A stretch of 64,000 nucleotides of DNA from Hysterium pulicare CBS 123377 (Eukaryota > Ascomycota > Dothideomycetes > Hysteriales > Hysteriaceae), in NCBI GenBank assembly GCA_000467715.1, contig AJFK01000423.1, forward strand, positions 1 through 64,000, given 5' to 3'. The stretch's first letter is position 1; each line of letters starts with the position of its first letter. The notes under the pieces were generated by a model that saw only the letters and a list, made by a program, of their open reading frames with translations, made no database searches and was not told the origin of the DNA. The position numbers and the translations under genes are program-made. Positions 1-12,025 of this stretch are shown piece by piece.

Positions 1-772
1 GAGAGATAGGATAGTGGCAATTGAAGAGTATCACAACAATTGCGGGCCGGAAGAGTTTGTGGTGAAGGTGTCGGTGAGTATGTGATACCGCCCTGGCCAG
101 TCAGAGATTGGTAAAAGAAAGGAACACACCACTAATCGACCTCGGATCACAGACCTGCCGTGCGCCGATTCGCTTATGTTACCGGAACCGATCTCGAATA
201 CGACCACTGCTGCAGGGGGCCTTGTCGTCCCTGCCTTGGAAGCTTACCTACCTAGGGCTAGCTTGCCGAGGTATTGAACAGGACATGCATACCTTACATC
301 TACTTGATTGCACAAAAATACTTGACGTTGAGCGTTCAAGTACCAGAATAGACATCTAATCGCGTAGAACGAGGATAGCAGCTTGGGTGACCCGCACAAG
401 GCACTCAAGGCGGAGGAGGATCAAGGGTTTTCGCGTCTGTGCGTGCCTCAGCGATGCAAGCACGTCTGGCATGGCTGAGCAACTCTATCTGCACGTCACG
501 CACACTCATGGAGTTGGTCTCATATAACGTGGATGCCCAAAGCTTGTGAGACAAGCATCACAGGATACCAATATGCTAACACCCAAGGCCTTATGCATAC
601 ATAACATTAATTAATCTCCCGCATCTCCTGACTGGAGCTGGAGCTGCTCAAGAAATCCCATGCCTATGCCGTAGCTTTTGAAGATAAGCTCAAAGCCTTC
701 TATCCACCTGCTCATCATCAAGCACCGATAATCTCCCTGGGTATACCGATCTGGACACCCTCAATCTGTCTT
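1..772. other. Gene-free left edge
   Basis: No coding region, tRNA or repeat could be supported here. The right part is the 3' flank of the RNA-binding protein gene that ends at 773. The left part may belong to a gene outside the window. Confidence 0.5.
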
Positions 773-3319
773 CTACGCTGTCATCCATCGATCCTCATCA
801 TCTGCAACATCGTAGTCCGCATCTCCTCCGTTAACTCCATTATCGGTCCCGCCATGTGCCTGTTCTTCCATTTTCACATCATTGTCGGCACTTGTAGACT
901 GCTCTGTTTTAGGAGTCACGGCACTGGTCGAAGACGAAGGAGTCATTGGAAGGTTCGGCATCCATGACAGTTGGACTTCGCCGACTTCAGGGATATTGGA
1001 AGCCGAGTTGATGAACTAGACGCCTCTCAGGATGTGGTCATATTCAAGTGTCTAAGAAAGGACTTACAGTTTCGGCGACATAGCGCTCTTTGAAGACGAT
1101 GATCTGGGCATCTTTGCGGTCTGGATGTTGCTCTATGCTCTCATAATCAAAGTTGTTCTAATAAGATCAGTTAGCAACGCTTGAAGTATTTCCCTACGTA
1201 ACTAATAACGTCAGCTTACCAAGAGATGTTGTCGAAGAGCTTCGTCTTTCGGTGTTCCAGCCTCGAGGCCTGCCACTGCAATCCTCTTCGGTCGGTTATC
1301 GAGCCTCATGACGCCGCCACGGTTTCCTCCATACGGAGCGCCCGTGAAACTGCCACGACCGCGATATGATGCTCTGAAAGGACTATATCCACGCCCTTGT
1401 CCACGAGGTACAAACGTTCCCCGGCCACGATAGCCGCCTCCTCGGCCACGGCCAAAGGACTGTGGAGCGCCATTGTTCTCTCCGTTGAGACCAAGGTCTG
1501 AAGCTTCGGCTTGTAAAGCTGCCAATTCTTGCATAAGTGCTGTATTACTCGGACCTTCTGCTGGAGATGCTCCGGAGCCGTCAGCTGCTGGCGCTTTGCC
1601 ACTTGTCTTCGCCGCTAGCTTCTCCACTAATTTCTTTCTTTCCTCATCGGCGGCTTTTAGCCGCTTTTCAACCTCTTCACGCCGAGAATCGGCTTCTTGC
1701 CTCTTCTTCAACTTTTCCTCGTATGCCTTTTGGGCCTCCGCCTGCTTTCTCTCGACTTCAGCTGGGTCAACCATCTCCTCATCAGGTTTCGTTGTTGGGG
1801 GTGAGGTAGACTTTGCAGCGCCATTGCTTTGAGAAGAAGGAGTTGGCACAGAATCTGGCTTATACCAATATACTTTGACAAAACGGTTGTCGAAAATGAC
1901 CTTGGGGCTGTCATAAGCACGCCGTGCGGAGTAGTGGTCCTCGAACTTAATAATTGCAAGCCGTTTGTAGGCATGCATTTGGAGGTCTACAACGTTACCA
2001 AACTCGGAGAAGAAACTTCGAACGGCCTGTTCATCGAAGCTTTCCTCTGGAATCTGCTCAACTACGACGGTCGTATTTGACCGATCAAACACAGGGCCGG
2101 CATGAGAGAAAGGTGCACGATTACGGTTGCTGCTGAAGCCTCCCCTATCCCCACGATTGCGGCCTCGACCTCGACCTCGGTCGCTGACTTCGTGCCCATT
2201 AGTCTTGCGAGTTTCTATCGCAAGAGAAGCCTTGTTGGGATCATATTCTGGTACCGTCGTATTAGTGCCGAAGGGCTGCAGGAAAGTGGAAGGTGGTTGG
2301 TAGAAAGAAAAGTTATATATACCCTCTGACGATGGAGGCACTACAATGTGATCCGTTCCGTGTTCGTGTGGACAAACGCTGCCGAGCGCACAAAAGCCTT
2401 TAGTATCGTAATCTTTGCATCGTTCTTTCCTCCTGGGTGGCAGTTCTCGGCCTGGTGAATGCCCTTGACTAAAAGGCGGCGGTGACCCCGCGTTTGGCAT
2501 TGGAGTCATTCCTGGAATAGGGAATCCCATGGCCTGCATCGCGAGCAGGCCGGCCAGAGGATTGGTGGGGTCGAAAGCCGGAAACCCAGTAGGATGTGGA
2601 GGCATCGTAGGCATGTTTGCCATGGGCGCCATTGGCATTGACATTCCCCCTAGAGGTGGTATACCGCCCATTTTCACGTCTTGTCCAGCAAATCCGCCTC
2701 GACCATGCCTACCACCTCTTCGCATTTGCTTCATTTGCCTATCCCCTCCAGCACTCCGGCTATAGTGAGGGTCGCGTCCATCTCTTGACTCACTTCCGTC
2801 ACGTTCATTGAAGCTCCGTTTTCGTGACTGATCACCCTTACCATTGTAAGTGCCATTGAACAGACCCGGTAAGCTCGTTTGGTGATTCGTACCAGCGGCG
2901 GGTCCAGTGGGAGGATTGAAAGCTGGAGCTTCAGGAGAAAGGACAGACGCGGAGGGCGGAGGTGCATGACCAGGTAAGAATGATTTGGTGTGGATAGCAT
3001 TGACAACCTCGTCTACAAAGGGCGCCGTGTCTGAATGTTTGTCAGTAAAAGAATCAGTCCAAGAGGTTCGGCTTGCTTACGGTCATGGAGGAAATCTGGT
3101 AGCGAGTCAAGGCAATTTTGCTTGACCATCTCGTCCGAGTCATCTGTCTTGACAAGTGCAATGACATAGTCCGCGAGGACATCCGAATCCGCGTCGGAGC
3201 TTGAGAACAAATTAGCTTCCTGAGTTAAAAATGAATACCCGGGATACACCATACATCTTTTCTAGCTTTGGAATGATCCATTTCTTGAGTACCGCTGTCT
3301 CGGCTTCATCGACATGCAT
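773..3319 (-). CDS. RBM26/RBM27-type RNA-binding protein (Rmn1-like), PWI-like + CCCH + RRM
   Basis: Five exons are inferred: 3319-3255, 3199-3081, 3030-1220, 1157-1068 and 1015-773, giving 775 aa. The first 55-nt intron (3200-3254) joins a start MHVDEAE to SDADSDVLADYVIALVK, which closely resembles the N-terminal PWI-like domain of human RBM27. Next come a Pro/Gly-rich linker, a CCCH finger (CKDYDTKGFCALGSVCPHEH), an RRM starting near TTVVVEQIPEESFDE, a charged coiled coil, an RGG-rich stretch, and a second RRM-like segment (RIAVAGLEAGTPKDEAL) that continues into the small fourth exon. The tail is acidic. In animals and fission yeast this family works in nuclear RNA surveillance (PAXT/MTREC) that feeds the exosome; the role here is inferred from domain order. 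The start was chosen because it restores the conserved first helix. Confidence 0.88.
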
Positions 3320-4043
3320 ACTGGCGCGTGAGACGAGAGGATCGCCACTCACGATCGTTTGGAAGGGACTTTCGAGGCAAGACGTATGGTTTAGAGTCCA
3401 GGTTGAAGGCGTCAGAGAATGCGCTGAGCGACGACAAAGGCGCTCATTAGTGTCCAGGTAGACCAGACAACGCAGTCGCGTAAGTTTGCGATCAGCTTGA
3501 GTGAGTGAGGAATGTGAGGTTGGTGGATTAGGAGCCCGAAAATGAACAAAGTGTATTTCGCGCCCGCGCCCTGAAACTTAGAACCTGATTACGTGAATTT
3601 GCTTATGTAAGGTTCAGCCCTACAACCTCATCACCGTTGCCGCTATCCACAAAAGCCTTGAAACAGTTACAGATTCCTGCCTGAGGATTTTGATTCTTGG
3701 TTTCTTGCGTGATCACATTTTCAATCGGAGCACTGCTTAGGAACACATCACTATTGTGGAAGACAGAGTATTGTGTTCATGTGGTCCTTATTCTAACGCC
3801 ACAACTACATCACAAAACATGCAAGAAAGGAAAGGAGTCGTAGAGCAACTTCAGCAGCCATACACCAACAGTCGACCTTGGACAATACGCTGCCGTATAT
3901 CGTTTAATCGTCGTGCCATGCAGGTCGTTAAGTTCCGCCCGCTGCGTACTATACGAAGACCAGTGACCACGAGCAGCTTCGAAACTGCCTTTAAACCCAA
4001 TGTCGAAACAGTAAGGAAATCTACTACTTTTGGGGCAATTGCT
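3320..4043. other. Intergenic: RBM26-like promoter and EF2 3' flank
   Basis: Both flanking genes are on the minus strand, so this stretch holds the promoter of the RNA-binding protein and the 3' untranslated region of EF2. The open frame that crosses the EF2 stop on the minus strand is intron read-through, not coding. No other feature was seen. Confidence 0.5.
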
Positions 4044-6940
4044 CTATAGCTTGTCATAGTACTGTATGGACGCATTAGTGTAAAGTCTAGGGAAACGCTC
4101 AGGGAATCTTCACTTACGTTTTCAACGCCAGGTACATCAATCTTAATACCCTTTCTCTTCCTCATATCGTGCACAATCTTACCGGGCATTGTGGTGTTGT
4201 CAAGTGGTGATCCACCTGGAAGAATCTGCCAGTGGTCGAACACCATTTGCGGGAAGGCCTGGCCGGCAGTATTTGATCGAAGATCGGCAGTGAAACCAAA
4301 GGACTCGTTGACGGGTAGGTAAGCCTTCACGTTGAAAAGAGGGGTACCAACACGTTGGTTCTCTTCGAAAACGTGGCCTCTCCTTCGTGTAAGCACACCG
4401 TAGATGCCGCCCATTGCCTGTTCAGGCACTTGGATTTCTACCATGTAGACAGGCTCTTGAATACCGGGCTCGGCAAGAAGTGTGGCAGCATAAAGCACAC
4501 GACGGGCCGTAGGGATGATCTGGCCGCCACCACGATGGATGGCATCAGCGTGCAGCGTGACGTCCATGATGTTGAAACGGATGGAACGCATAGGCTCTTC
4601 AGCAACTGGGCCTTCCTTGGTCGCCCACTGGAAACCGGATACAACGGAGTCCTTGATTTCGTTAAGATATTGAACAGCCTTGGTCTGGTCGACGAGCAAG
4701 TTAGCACCACTGGTGTCGGGACCGAAACACCAGATCTTGCGGGCATCGGTTACATCCCAGCCGTGCTCATCAGCAAGGATACGGGCACGAGCCTTGAAAT
4801 CATCACGAGGCCCAATCTTGCCCTGTTCAATAGCGACAGCAACCTCTTCGTCCAAAGGTTGGGCGGTGACGTAAAGACGATTGTGCTTGTTGGGTGACTT
4901 GGAAAGAGCAGTGATGCTGGAAGTAGCACCAACAGTTTCACGGTATTGCACGACTGGATCCGACACACGAAGCGGCACACCGGCATGGTCTTCCTCCAAA
5001 TCTTTCAAGCAAATTTCCAAATGCAACTCTCCGGCACCAGCGACGACGTGCTCTCCGGATTCGGAAATGTAAGTCAAAACGCAAGGATCGGATTTGGAGA
5101 GACGCTTAAGACCTTCAACCAACTTAGGCAGATCCTGTGCGTTCTTGACTTCAACGGACCGCCGGACGACGGGGGAGACCGAGAACCTCATGACCTTCAA
5201 GTTATGCGCGGTCTCATTGGTTGTCAAAGTACCAGACTTGAGCAAGAACTGATCGATACCGACTAAGCCGAGAATGTTACCAGCGGGTACATCCTCAATC
5301 GGTTCAACGAAACGACCCATCATGAGGATGGTACGTTGGACGGCCTTGACGAACAAGTCTTCCTTCTTTCCTGGGGTATAATTTGGTCCCTGAATACGGA
5401 CTTTGAGACCAGAGCGGACAGTACCAGAGAAGACTCGACCAAAAGCATAGAATCGACCCTTATCGGAAGTGGGCACCATCTTAGAGACGTACAACATGAG
5501 TGGCCCCTTGGGATCGCAGTCGCGAATACCGATGGCGTTGACATCATCGTGAGGCCCCTCGTAGAGAGTCTCCATACGATATCTCTGGGCGGTAACTGGA
5601 GAAGGTAGGTGAAGAATCATCATTTCCAATAGAGCATCTGCGGCTGGAAGGAACTTTCGCATGACCACTTTCAGGAGAGCCTTGCCCTCCAAGTCTTTCT
5701 CATCACTGGTAAGTTTGATCTCAAGTTTCTCAAGAAGATTTGGGATCTCGTCCGTCTTGAAGTTCATAACTGCATTGAAGATTCGGAAGATGGGGTCGAG
5801 AATGAACTGACTGAAGGCACGTTCAAGAGGCTTGCCGTCGTGAGTGCCGACCTTTGTCCACTTCTTAGTCTTAGGATTGAAGTAGTTGTCGCCCTGTAAT
5901 CGAGTTAGAATCAAAATTCTAATTAGACATTGATTCCCTACTTACCCAAAGACGTTCCATCATTTTGTTCTTGTCAACACCGAACTTCTTGGCATATCGA
6001 GAAGCAAATTGTCGGACAGTGAACGCCCAACCATGCAGACCAGAACCAAATGCGATTGTTCCCTTATCTGGGTATACCTGGACATCACCGAGAGCCTTGT
6101 CATAGTATGTTGCAATGACGACGTTGACGGACTCAATGACACGGGAGAAGTTCTGGTAGAGATCCTCCTTGGTGACCTGAAGTTCCAGAAGGGCACGATC
6201 GACCTTGTTGATGATGACAACAGGCTTGATACGCTCACCAAGAGCCTGTCGGAGCACAGTCTCGGTCTGAACGCAGACACCTTCTACAGTGTCAACGACA
6301 ACAAGAGCACCGTCAGTGACACGAAGGGCCGCAGTGACCTCGGAGGAGAAGTCGACGTGGCCTGGGGAGTCGATCAGATTGATCAAGAAATCGTTCTTCT
6401 CAACCTTGACCGGGATATCCTTCATATCCTCGGGATCCTGGAGTGTTGCATATAGGGAGATGGCGGTTGACTTGATCGTTACACCACGCTCCTGTTCATC
6501 CGCCCTAGTATCCGTAAATCGGGCCTCTCCGGCCTTTGCGGCTGAAATAATACCAGCACGCTGCACAAGGGAGTCGGTCAGAGTGGACTTTCCGTGGTCA
6601 ACTGTGGGAGGTCAAAATTAGATGTGCAGACGTGGTGTTGGGGTAAGATAAACATACCGTGAGCAATGACGGACATGTTGCGGATGTTGGCCGCACTGTC
6701 CATGAGATCACGGATCTTTCAAACTTATTAGCATGGTCTCTTATTTCCATAAAGGCTGTTTCTAGTAATGTTCCATACCTCCTCGACCGTGAAGCTGTGT
6801 GCGATATGTAAGCATGGTTCTGCTTCATCAACAAAGCGGCAGGTGGGAAAAGAGAGCAAAGATCATTTGAAGTTGGATCAACGTATTGCGCTCTCCGCGA
6901 AACCGAAGGCAAGGATGAAAAGTGAGACTTACTTGACCAT
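4044..6940 (-). CDS. EFT: Elongation factor 2 (translation GTPase)
   Basis: EF2 catalyses ribosomal translocation with GTP. Six exons give 843 aa: 6940-6933, 6794-6779, 6715-6658, 6601-5946, 5893-4118 and 4061-4044. Motifs include the P-loop [14 protein letters not shown], switch I with the conserved [28 protein letters not shown], and the diphthamide-bearing loop [12 protein letters not shown]. The C-terminus YYDKL is encoded by an 18-nt last exon; without it the frame runs on into nonsense. The first coding exon holds only ATGGTCAA, and the second is a 16-nt microexon; together they restore the conserved N-terminus MVNFTVEEIRDLMD. A 138-nt first intron follows the start codon region, as in many highly expressed fungal genes. 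Single-copy housekeeping gene; identification is certain. Confidence 0.97.
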
Positions 6941-9568
6941 GATGGCGGTGTTGGTTCGATTTTCTTGGTTTGAGAAAACTCTTTTGTTATCGAGGTGGCT
7001 ATTACCCCGCGTCGATAGAGGATGCGTTCGTTTGAACGTAAATTGGAAAGTTGATACTCTGCCTTTCTAGGCCAGTAGCAGATGGGTTGAAACGCTCGAT
7101 CTGAAGCCGGTTTGAGGGCTGTTGAGAGACGAGGTGGTCGTTGAGCAAAGGAGAAGCTCAATATATCGAGGGCGGGGAGAGTTTTTGACGCTCCTAAAAC
7201 CTTGGTGGGGCTCGCTCGCTTGTACGAATAAGTCCGAGTGAGCCCAAGGTGGCGGCAACCACGTTCATATCGCAGCCACAGCCTAAAGAGTCATTCCGCT
7301 TTGCCCTTCCCGTCGCAAACCATCATCATTTCCATGGTTTCTCTTCACTACCTATGAGCACTGCGTATGAGTCATCGACTGGTGACTCTATAAAGAGTGT
7401 GTGACCCCATAATGAGGGGTTGGATGAGTCCTTGCGAGACCCTCTCTGCGGAGTTAAGGCCTTCAGTCTCAATATGGAGTACCATCAGAGGTCGCATGTA
7501 TCACACTTTCTGGAATATGCCCATACCTACCCCAATCAACACCTTATGGCTGTGCTCTGGGCCATCTGAGTTTTGTGGAGGTCCTTTGAGGGATGTTCTG
7601 CGGTGACGGCTCCCTTTTGAAAGTCTTTTGTCACGACTAGATTGGGATAAGTGGCAGTGCATCAAGACTGAACATTTTGTGGAATCAATGGCATGATTGG
7701 TCCTTATAGCAAGAATAGCACGACCTTGGATTTCACCTCTCTTGCGCCACGTTGTCAGTGTGATAACTCACCATGTTTGTAATCTAGATATCTGTCAACC
7801 TACCCACGTAGATACGTGTACGGAGACGAACTTTACAGCTTAGCTCGCGTTTCTAGAAGCTGGACTTTACGAAGACCTCGGTTGGTGTCACTCTCATCAT
7901 TTCCCAGCCATGTTGTTGCAGTTTGTTTTGATAGCTAGCGCACACTTTCGGGCTATCTATGCTCCTTCTCTCACTTCCATCCTAACTTCTCATTCCCATT
8001 CTCGCTCTAGCCTTAAGGAATTCCATATTTCCTTGTTGTTGAGACTAGCCATTGCTTTAGACCGAAGGGGGAAGGAATGCCGCATTTTTGAGATTCCAAG
8101 CAAAGTTCCTCCTATTTCGAATCGAATATCAGTAAATGTCTACTGCATCTACTGAATATCTTTAGGGGAGATTTGGGCTACGTCAGTGAGTCGCCCAGGG
8201 AAATCTACACCGTGCCCACCTTAATCCGACAAGGCGCGCAATATCTCGAGGACGTTCAGATTATGCAGCCCATTGTAAATCCTGCCGTTTCTCATCATAT
8301 TTGGCCCACCCGATTCTTTGACGCCTCACTTCCCTTAGAAAAACCGCAATCCTCGGTGTGGGTGACGATCGGACTTGCAAGCGAGACAGTCGAGCCTCGT
8401 GCCGGTCGCGGTGATCCATGACTCTCCAGCCTTTCTCCCCCTAGTGCGGCAAGTTTAGAATCCAATTACAATGCTATAAGGGAAGATTTAAGAAGGCTAT
8501 TATCTCTTAAGGCCAGACAATAGCTGGGAACTGCACGTGGAGTCCGGTAGCAACGGAATGTATTAAGGCAGACATACCTGTATATGACCCTGGGATAATG
8601 TCATAGAAGAACTGAATAGGTGCTTAAGAAATCGAAGTTCTATCTGTCTCCAACGCGTGTTCAAAGAGAAGCGCCCGTCTATATAAGACAGGTAGCAGCC
8701 GATCTTGAACAGTTGGATATGTATGTGCTAAAACTTCATCCGAAGGAAACATATGTTTAAAGCAGAACATGGGGTCTTTACAAGACACCCAAGTCCCAAG
8801 GAATCGAACTCCAATGAATCATATCAGAAGGACTTGATCGAACAATCAGCCAACAGAAAGGGCCCAGAGAAAGATCAGCCAACTGTTCTAAAGTACACGT
8901 GCGCTGCCGGACCCAAGTACTATCAAAAAGGGCCGACTTTTCATTTCCACCTCATGAATGGAAACTTGAGTGAGCGAATTTGTTTGCGCTTGAGCAGACA
9001 AGCCTATCGCGTACTGATTTTGCTTCCTGTACAATGATCGCCCGTTAGTGATGAGGCGTCCAGATGTGAAGCCCAATCCACCCCAGCCTTGGCTGATCCC
9101 GAAGCGGAGACAAGTCCGAACAGGTGCGTGATGGAAGATGTTGTTGAGAGGGGATTATTCCGTGTTGAAGTACCGCTGTCATGCCGCGGCTGGAGCACCT
9201 GTGAGAAGTTTTGGAGAGGGGGTCATCCGGGTTCTTGGAGGCTTGTCCTTACCCCAGACGAGGCGCTTTGGCGTTTTCGCTCAGCCCTCGATTGGAGCCA
9301 AGATGTTTTATACCATTTCACCATCCAATCGTCGACCCTTTCATACTTTTCGATTTGACTTGGCATCGGGACTGTCACTCAAGTTGTCGCTCCCCGGATT
9401 CTCTTGAACGGCAGGATCCGTCATACACCTTGATCGACGGTCAGACTTCCCTCCTCAGAGATGCTATAAAAGAGCAGCCTGCCTCCATGCATATGGTCGC
9501 TGCGTTGCTCTGCTTCACTAATTCATCCGTTAACCATCCCGGCTATCTCTGACCATAGCGGAGCTAAA
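6941..9568. other. 2.6-kb gene-poor intergenic region
   Basis: This region separates the EF2 promoter (minus strand) from the MFS transporter start (plus strand). I found no open frame with recognisable domains, no tRNA arms, and no clear terminal repeats. A regulatory region or an unrecognised non-coding transcript cannot be excluded. Confidence 0.45.
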
Positions 9569-11312
9569 ATGGACGCTGGATTAAGAGATGAGAAGGCCAC
9601 CCATCATAAGGAAGACGTGCATGAGGAGACGACGCACGAGGCTGCAGCACGAGGTCAATTTGCTACCGATCAGTACGTTTCCTTTTGCCTTATTTATTTA
9701 ACTAGCTTGGCTTATTCGTGTCACAGATATGGAAATCCTCTCGTCCATTTTGACCAAGCTGCCGAAGCCAGGCTTCGTTTGAAGATAGATCTATACATAG
9801 TTCCTACCGTGTCCCTTCTTTATCTTTTCTGTTTTATTGATGTAACTCTCACGCGCAATATGCTTTTGTTTGCATTTGACTGACCTTGATGTAGCGCGCC
9901 AATATCGGTAGGCGCTAATTCAGAAGAATAGTCCGTCCTCCGTCTAATCAAATCACATTTTAGGGAATGCTAGACTTGCTGGACTCGAAAAAGATCTTCA
10001 TCTCAAAGGGTACGATTACAACAAAGTTCTCTCGGTCTTCTACATCTCTTACATCATTTTCGAAATTCCATCCAACATGGCGTGCAAATGGATCGGTCCA
10101 GGGTGGTTCATTCCGGCCATCTCACTCGGGTTTGGAATCTCCTCCCTCGGAACCGCTTTTGTTCACAACATCGAAGCCGCATGTGGAGTCCGTTTCCTTC
10201 TTGGCGTCTTCGAGGCTGGTATGATGCCCGGTATAGCATATTATTTGTCCAGATGGTACCGCAGGAGCGAACTGGCCTTCCGATTGTCTCTCTATATTGT
10301 CATGGCCCCGCTTGCTGGTGCATTCGGTGGTCTTCTGGCTTCCGGTATCTTGAAGCTTCCGCACTTCGGCAGTCTTCACACATGGCGGATGATCTTTGCC
10401 ATCGAAGGTATTGTCACCATCGGCCTCTCACTTATCGCCTTTTCCACCTTGACAGATCGCCCCGCAACCGCAAAATGGCTCTCCCAGGAGGAGAAAGATC
10501 TCGCTATTGCTCGAGTCAAGTCGGAACGTGTTGCCACTACTGAAGTCTTGGACAAGCTTGACGTTACAAAGACGCTCCGGGGAATTTTCAGCCCCGTTAC
10601 CCTGACCGTCTCCATGATATTCCTCCTTAACAACGTGACTGTGCAAGGTCTCGCCTTCTTTGCTCCGACGATTGTCAAGACGATCTATCCCAAGGATAGC
10701 GTGATCTCACAGCAGCTTCATACTGTCCCGCCTTATATTGTTGGCGCCTTCTTCACCGTTCTGCTTCCGTTCCTCAGTTGGAAATTCGACCGCCGTCTTG
10801 TCTTCTTCATTATCAGCTCTCCGCTTGTCATGACTGGTTACATTATGTTCTTGGCCAGCACAAATCCAAATGTAAGGTACGGCGCAACCTTTCTCATTGC
10901 TAGCGGGGCGTTTTCATTCGGGGCATTGTGCAACGCTCAAGTCGCTGCAAACGTTGTTTCGGATACGGCTAGGTAAGTGAATGCCACCAATCCAACAACG
11001 GTTCCTTCTACTAATTGAATTGGCCGCAGAGCGTCTGCTATTGCCACAGATGTGATGTTTGGCAACATTGGCGGACTTATTTCCACTTGGTCGTTCCTTC
11101 CCTTCGATGGGCCAAACTATCACATTGGCAATGGTCTTAATTTGGCAACGTCGTCGACCATTCTCCTTCTTGCGACAGCTCTACTTTTCTGGATGAAGAA
11201 CAGTAACAAGATCAGGGAGCAGAAAGTCGTCGAGGAGGAACTTGCAGGTCTTGCCCAGAAGGAGATCCAGGATCTTGACTGGCGTCATCCAGCTTTCAGA
11301 TGGAGGCCTTAG
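9569..11312 (+). CDS. MFS transporter, anion:cation symporter (Dal5-like) family
   Basis: Five exons (9569-9672, 9727-9841, 9895-9907, 9964-10972, 11030-11312) give 507 aa. The hydrophilic N-terminus is followed by about twelve hydrophobic segments. The first, VPTVSLLYLFCFID, runs into RANIGNARLAGL, the DRxNIGNAR loop typical of the ACS family (allantoate, nicotinate, pantothenate and vitamin carriers). Other family marks are YEIPSN-like IFEIPSNMACK and SRWYRRSELAFR. The 13-nt third exon encodes RANI and is needed for the motif, so the exon is real. The protein belongs in the plasma membrane; its substrate cannot be told from sequence. The closing charged tail is normal for the family. Confidence 0.93.
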
Positions 11313-12025
11313 TTGGCTTCAGAACATGTATGTTCTGATTTTCTTATTGCTGATATTGCAGTGTTTTGGCGTCAAGTGATGTCCCAATGCGCATAGAAAG
11401 TATCAGAGAGAACTTCAAGAGGCGTCTGTATTCAAGATGCATTTGTGTTCATTTCTTGAAGGTCATAGGAGATCTCTCACTGTTAGGGATGAAAACAATA
11501 GGACGATTGTACCTCTTTCAACCTGTCGATGTCAGGGAAAGGGACGAAATCAAGACGTCTACTGGCGTTACAGTAGTAGGAATATCTATTCTAGTTGTAC
11601 TTGCAGCCATGACCAGTCGACCCGATGCGGTTAGCTAGGGAGCTTTGGCCCCCTGCCAACGTTTACCCATCCTGCCACTCTCTCCGCTGTTTTGAAGAAT
11701 GGCAGGAGTTTGTCTTGCCCTCTGGTTTTCCCATACTCAGACTTCTTGTCATCCTGCATAAATCGACAAGGGGCTATGCTATTCTCCACCGCTCCATGCC
11801 ATCCCCTATCCGGGGAGCCTCGGTAAAACTACCCCGCGACAGCTCGGCCATCGTCATCCTTTTGAGCTATGTTGAAAATAGTATTCGATATTGATACAAA
11901 GCTGCTGATCTTCAGATTAACTGATATTCCAAGCTCAATTTCATATGACATTTGCGGCCGCCTCTCAATCCTAAGTACTTTCTAATCTTTCAAAAACCCT
12001 TGAAGTCTCCTACTGCATCACGAGA
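11313..12025. other. Intergenic between MFS and oxidoreductase genes
   Basis: Short open frames here have no recognisable domain and no splice context that improves them. The sequence is taken as the 3' flank of the transporter and the promoter of the downstream dehydrogenase. A CT-rich stretch lies just before the ATG at 12026. Confidence 0.45.

Noticed and set aside
3851-4043. EF2 coding region extended past the last intron
   Set aside because: The conserved end YYDKL is reached by splicing at 4118/4061; the extension is read-through.
6795-6932. Box C/D snoRNA inside the first EF2 intron
   Set aside because: A TGATGA is present, but no CTGA D box follows within range and no terminal stem is seen.
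8800-8835. GAGTTCGATTCC on the minus strand as a tRNA T arm
   Set aside because: The flanking bases do not form a five-pair stem, and no anticodon arm is found.
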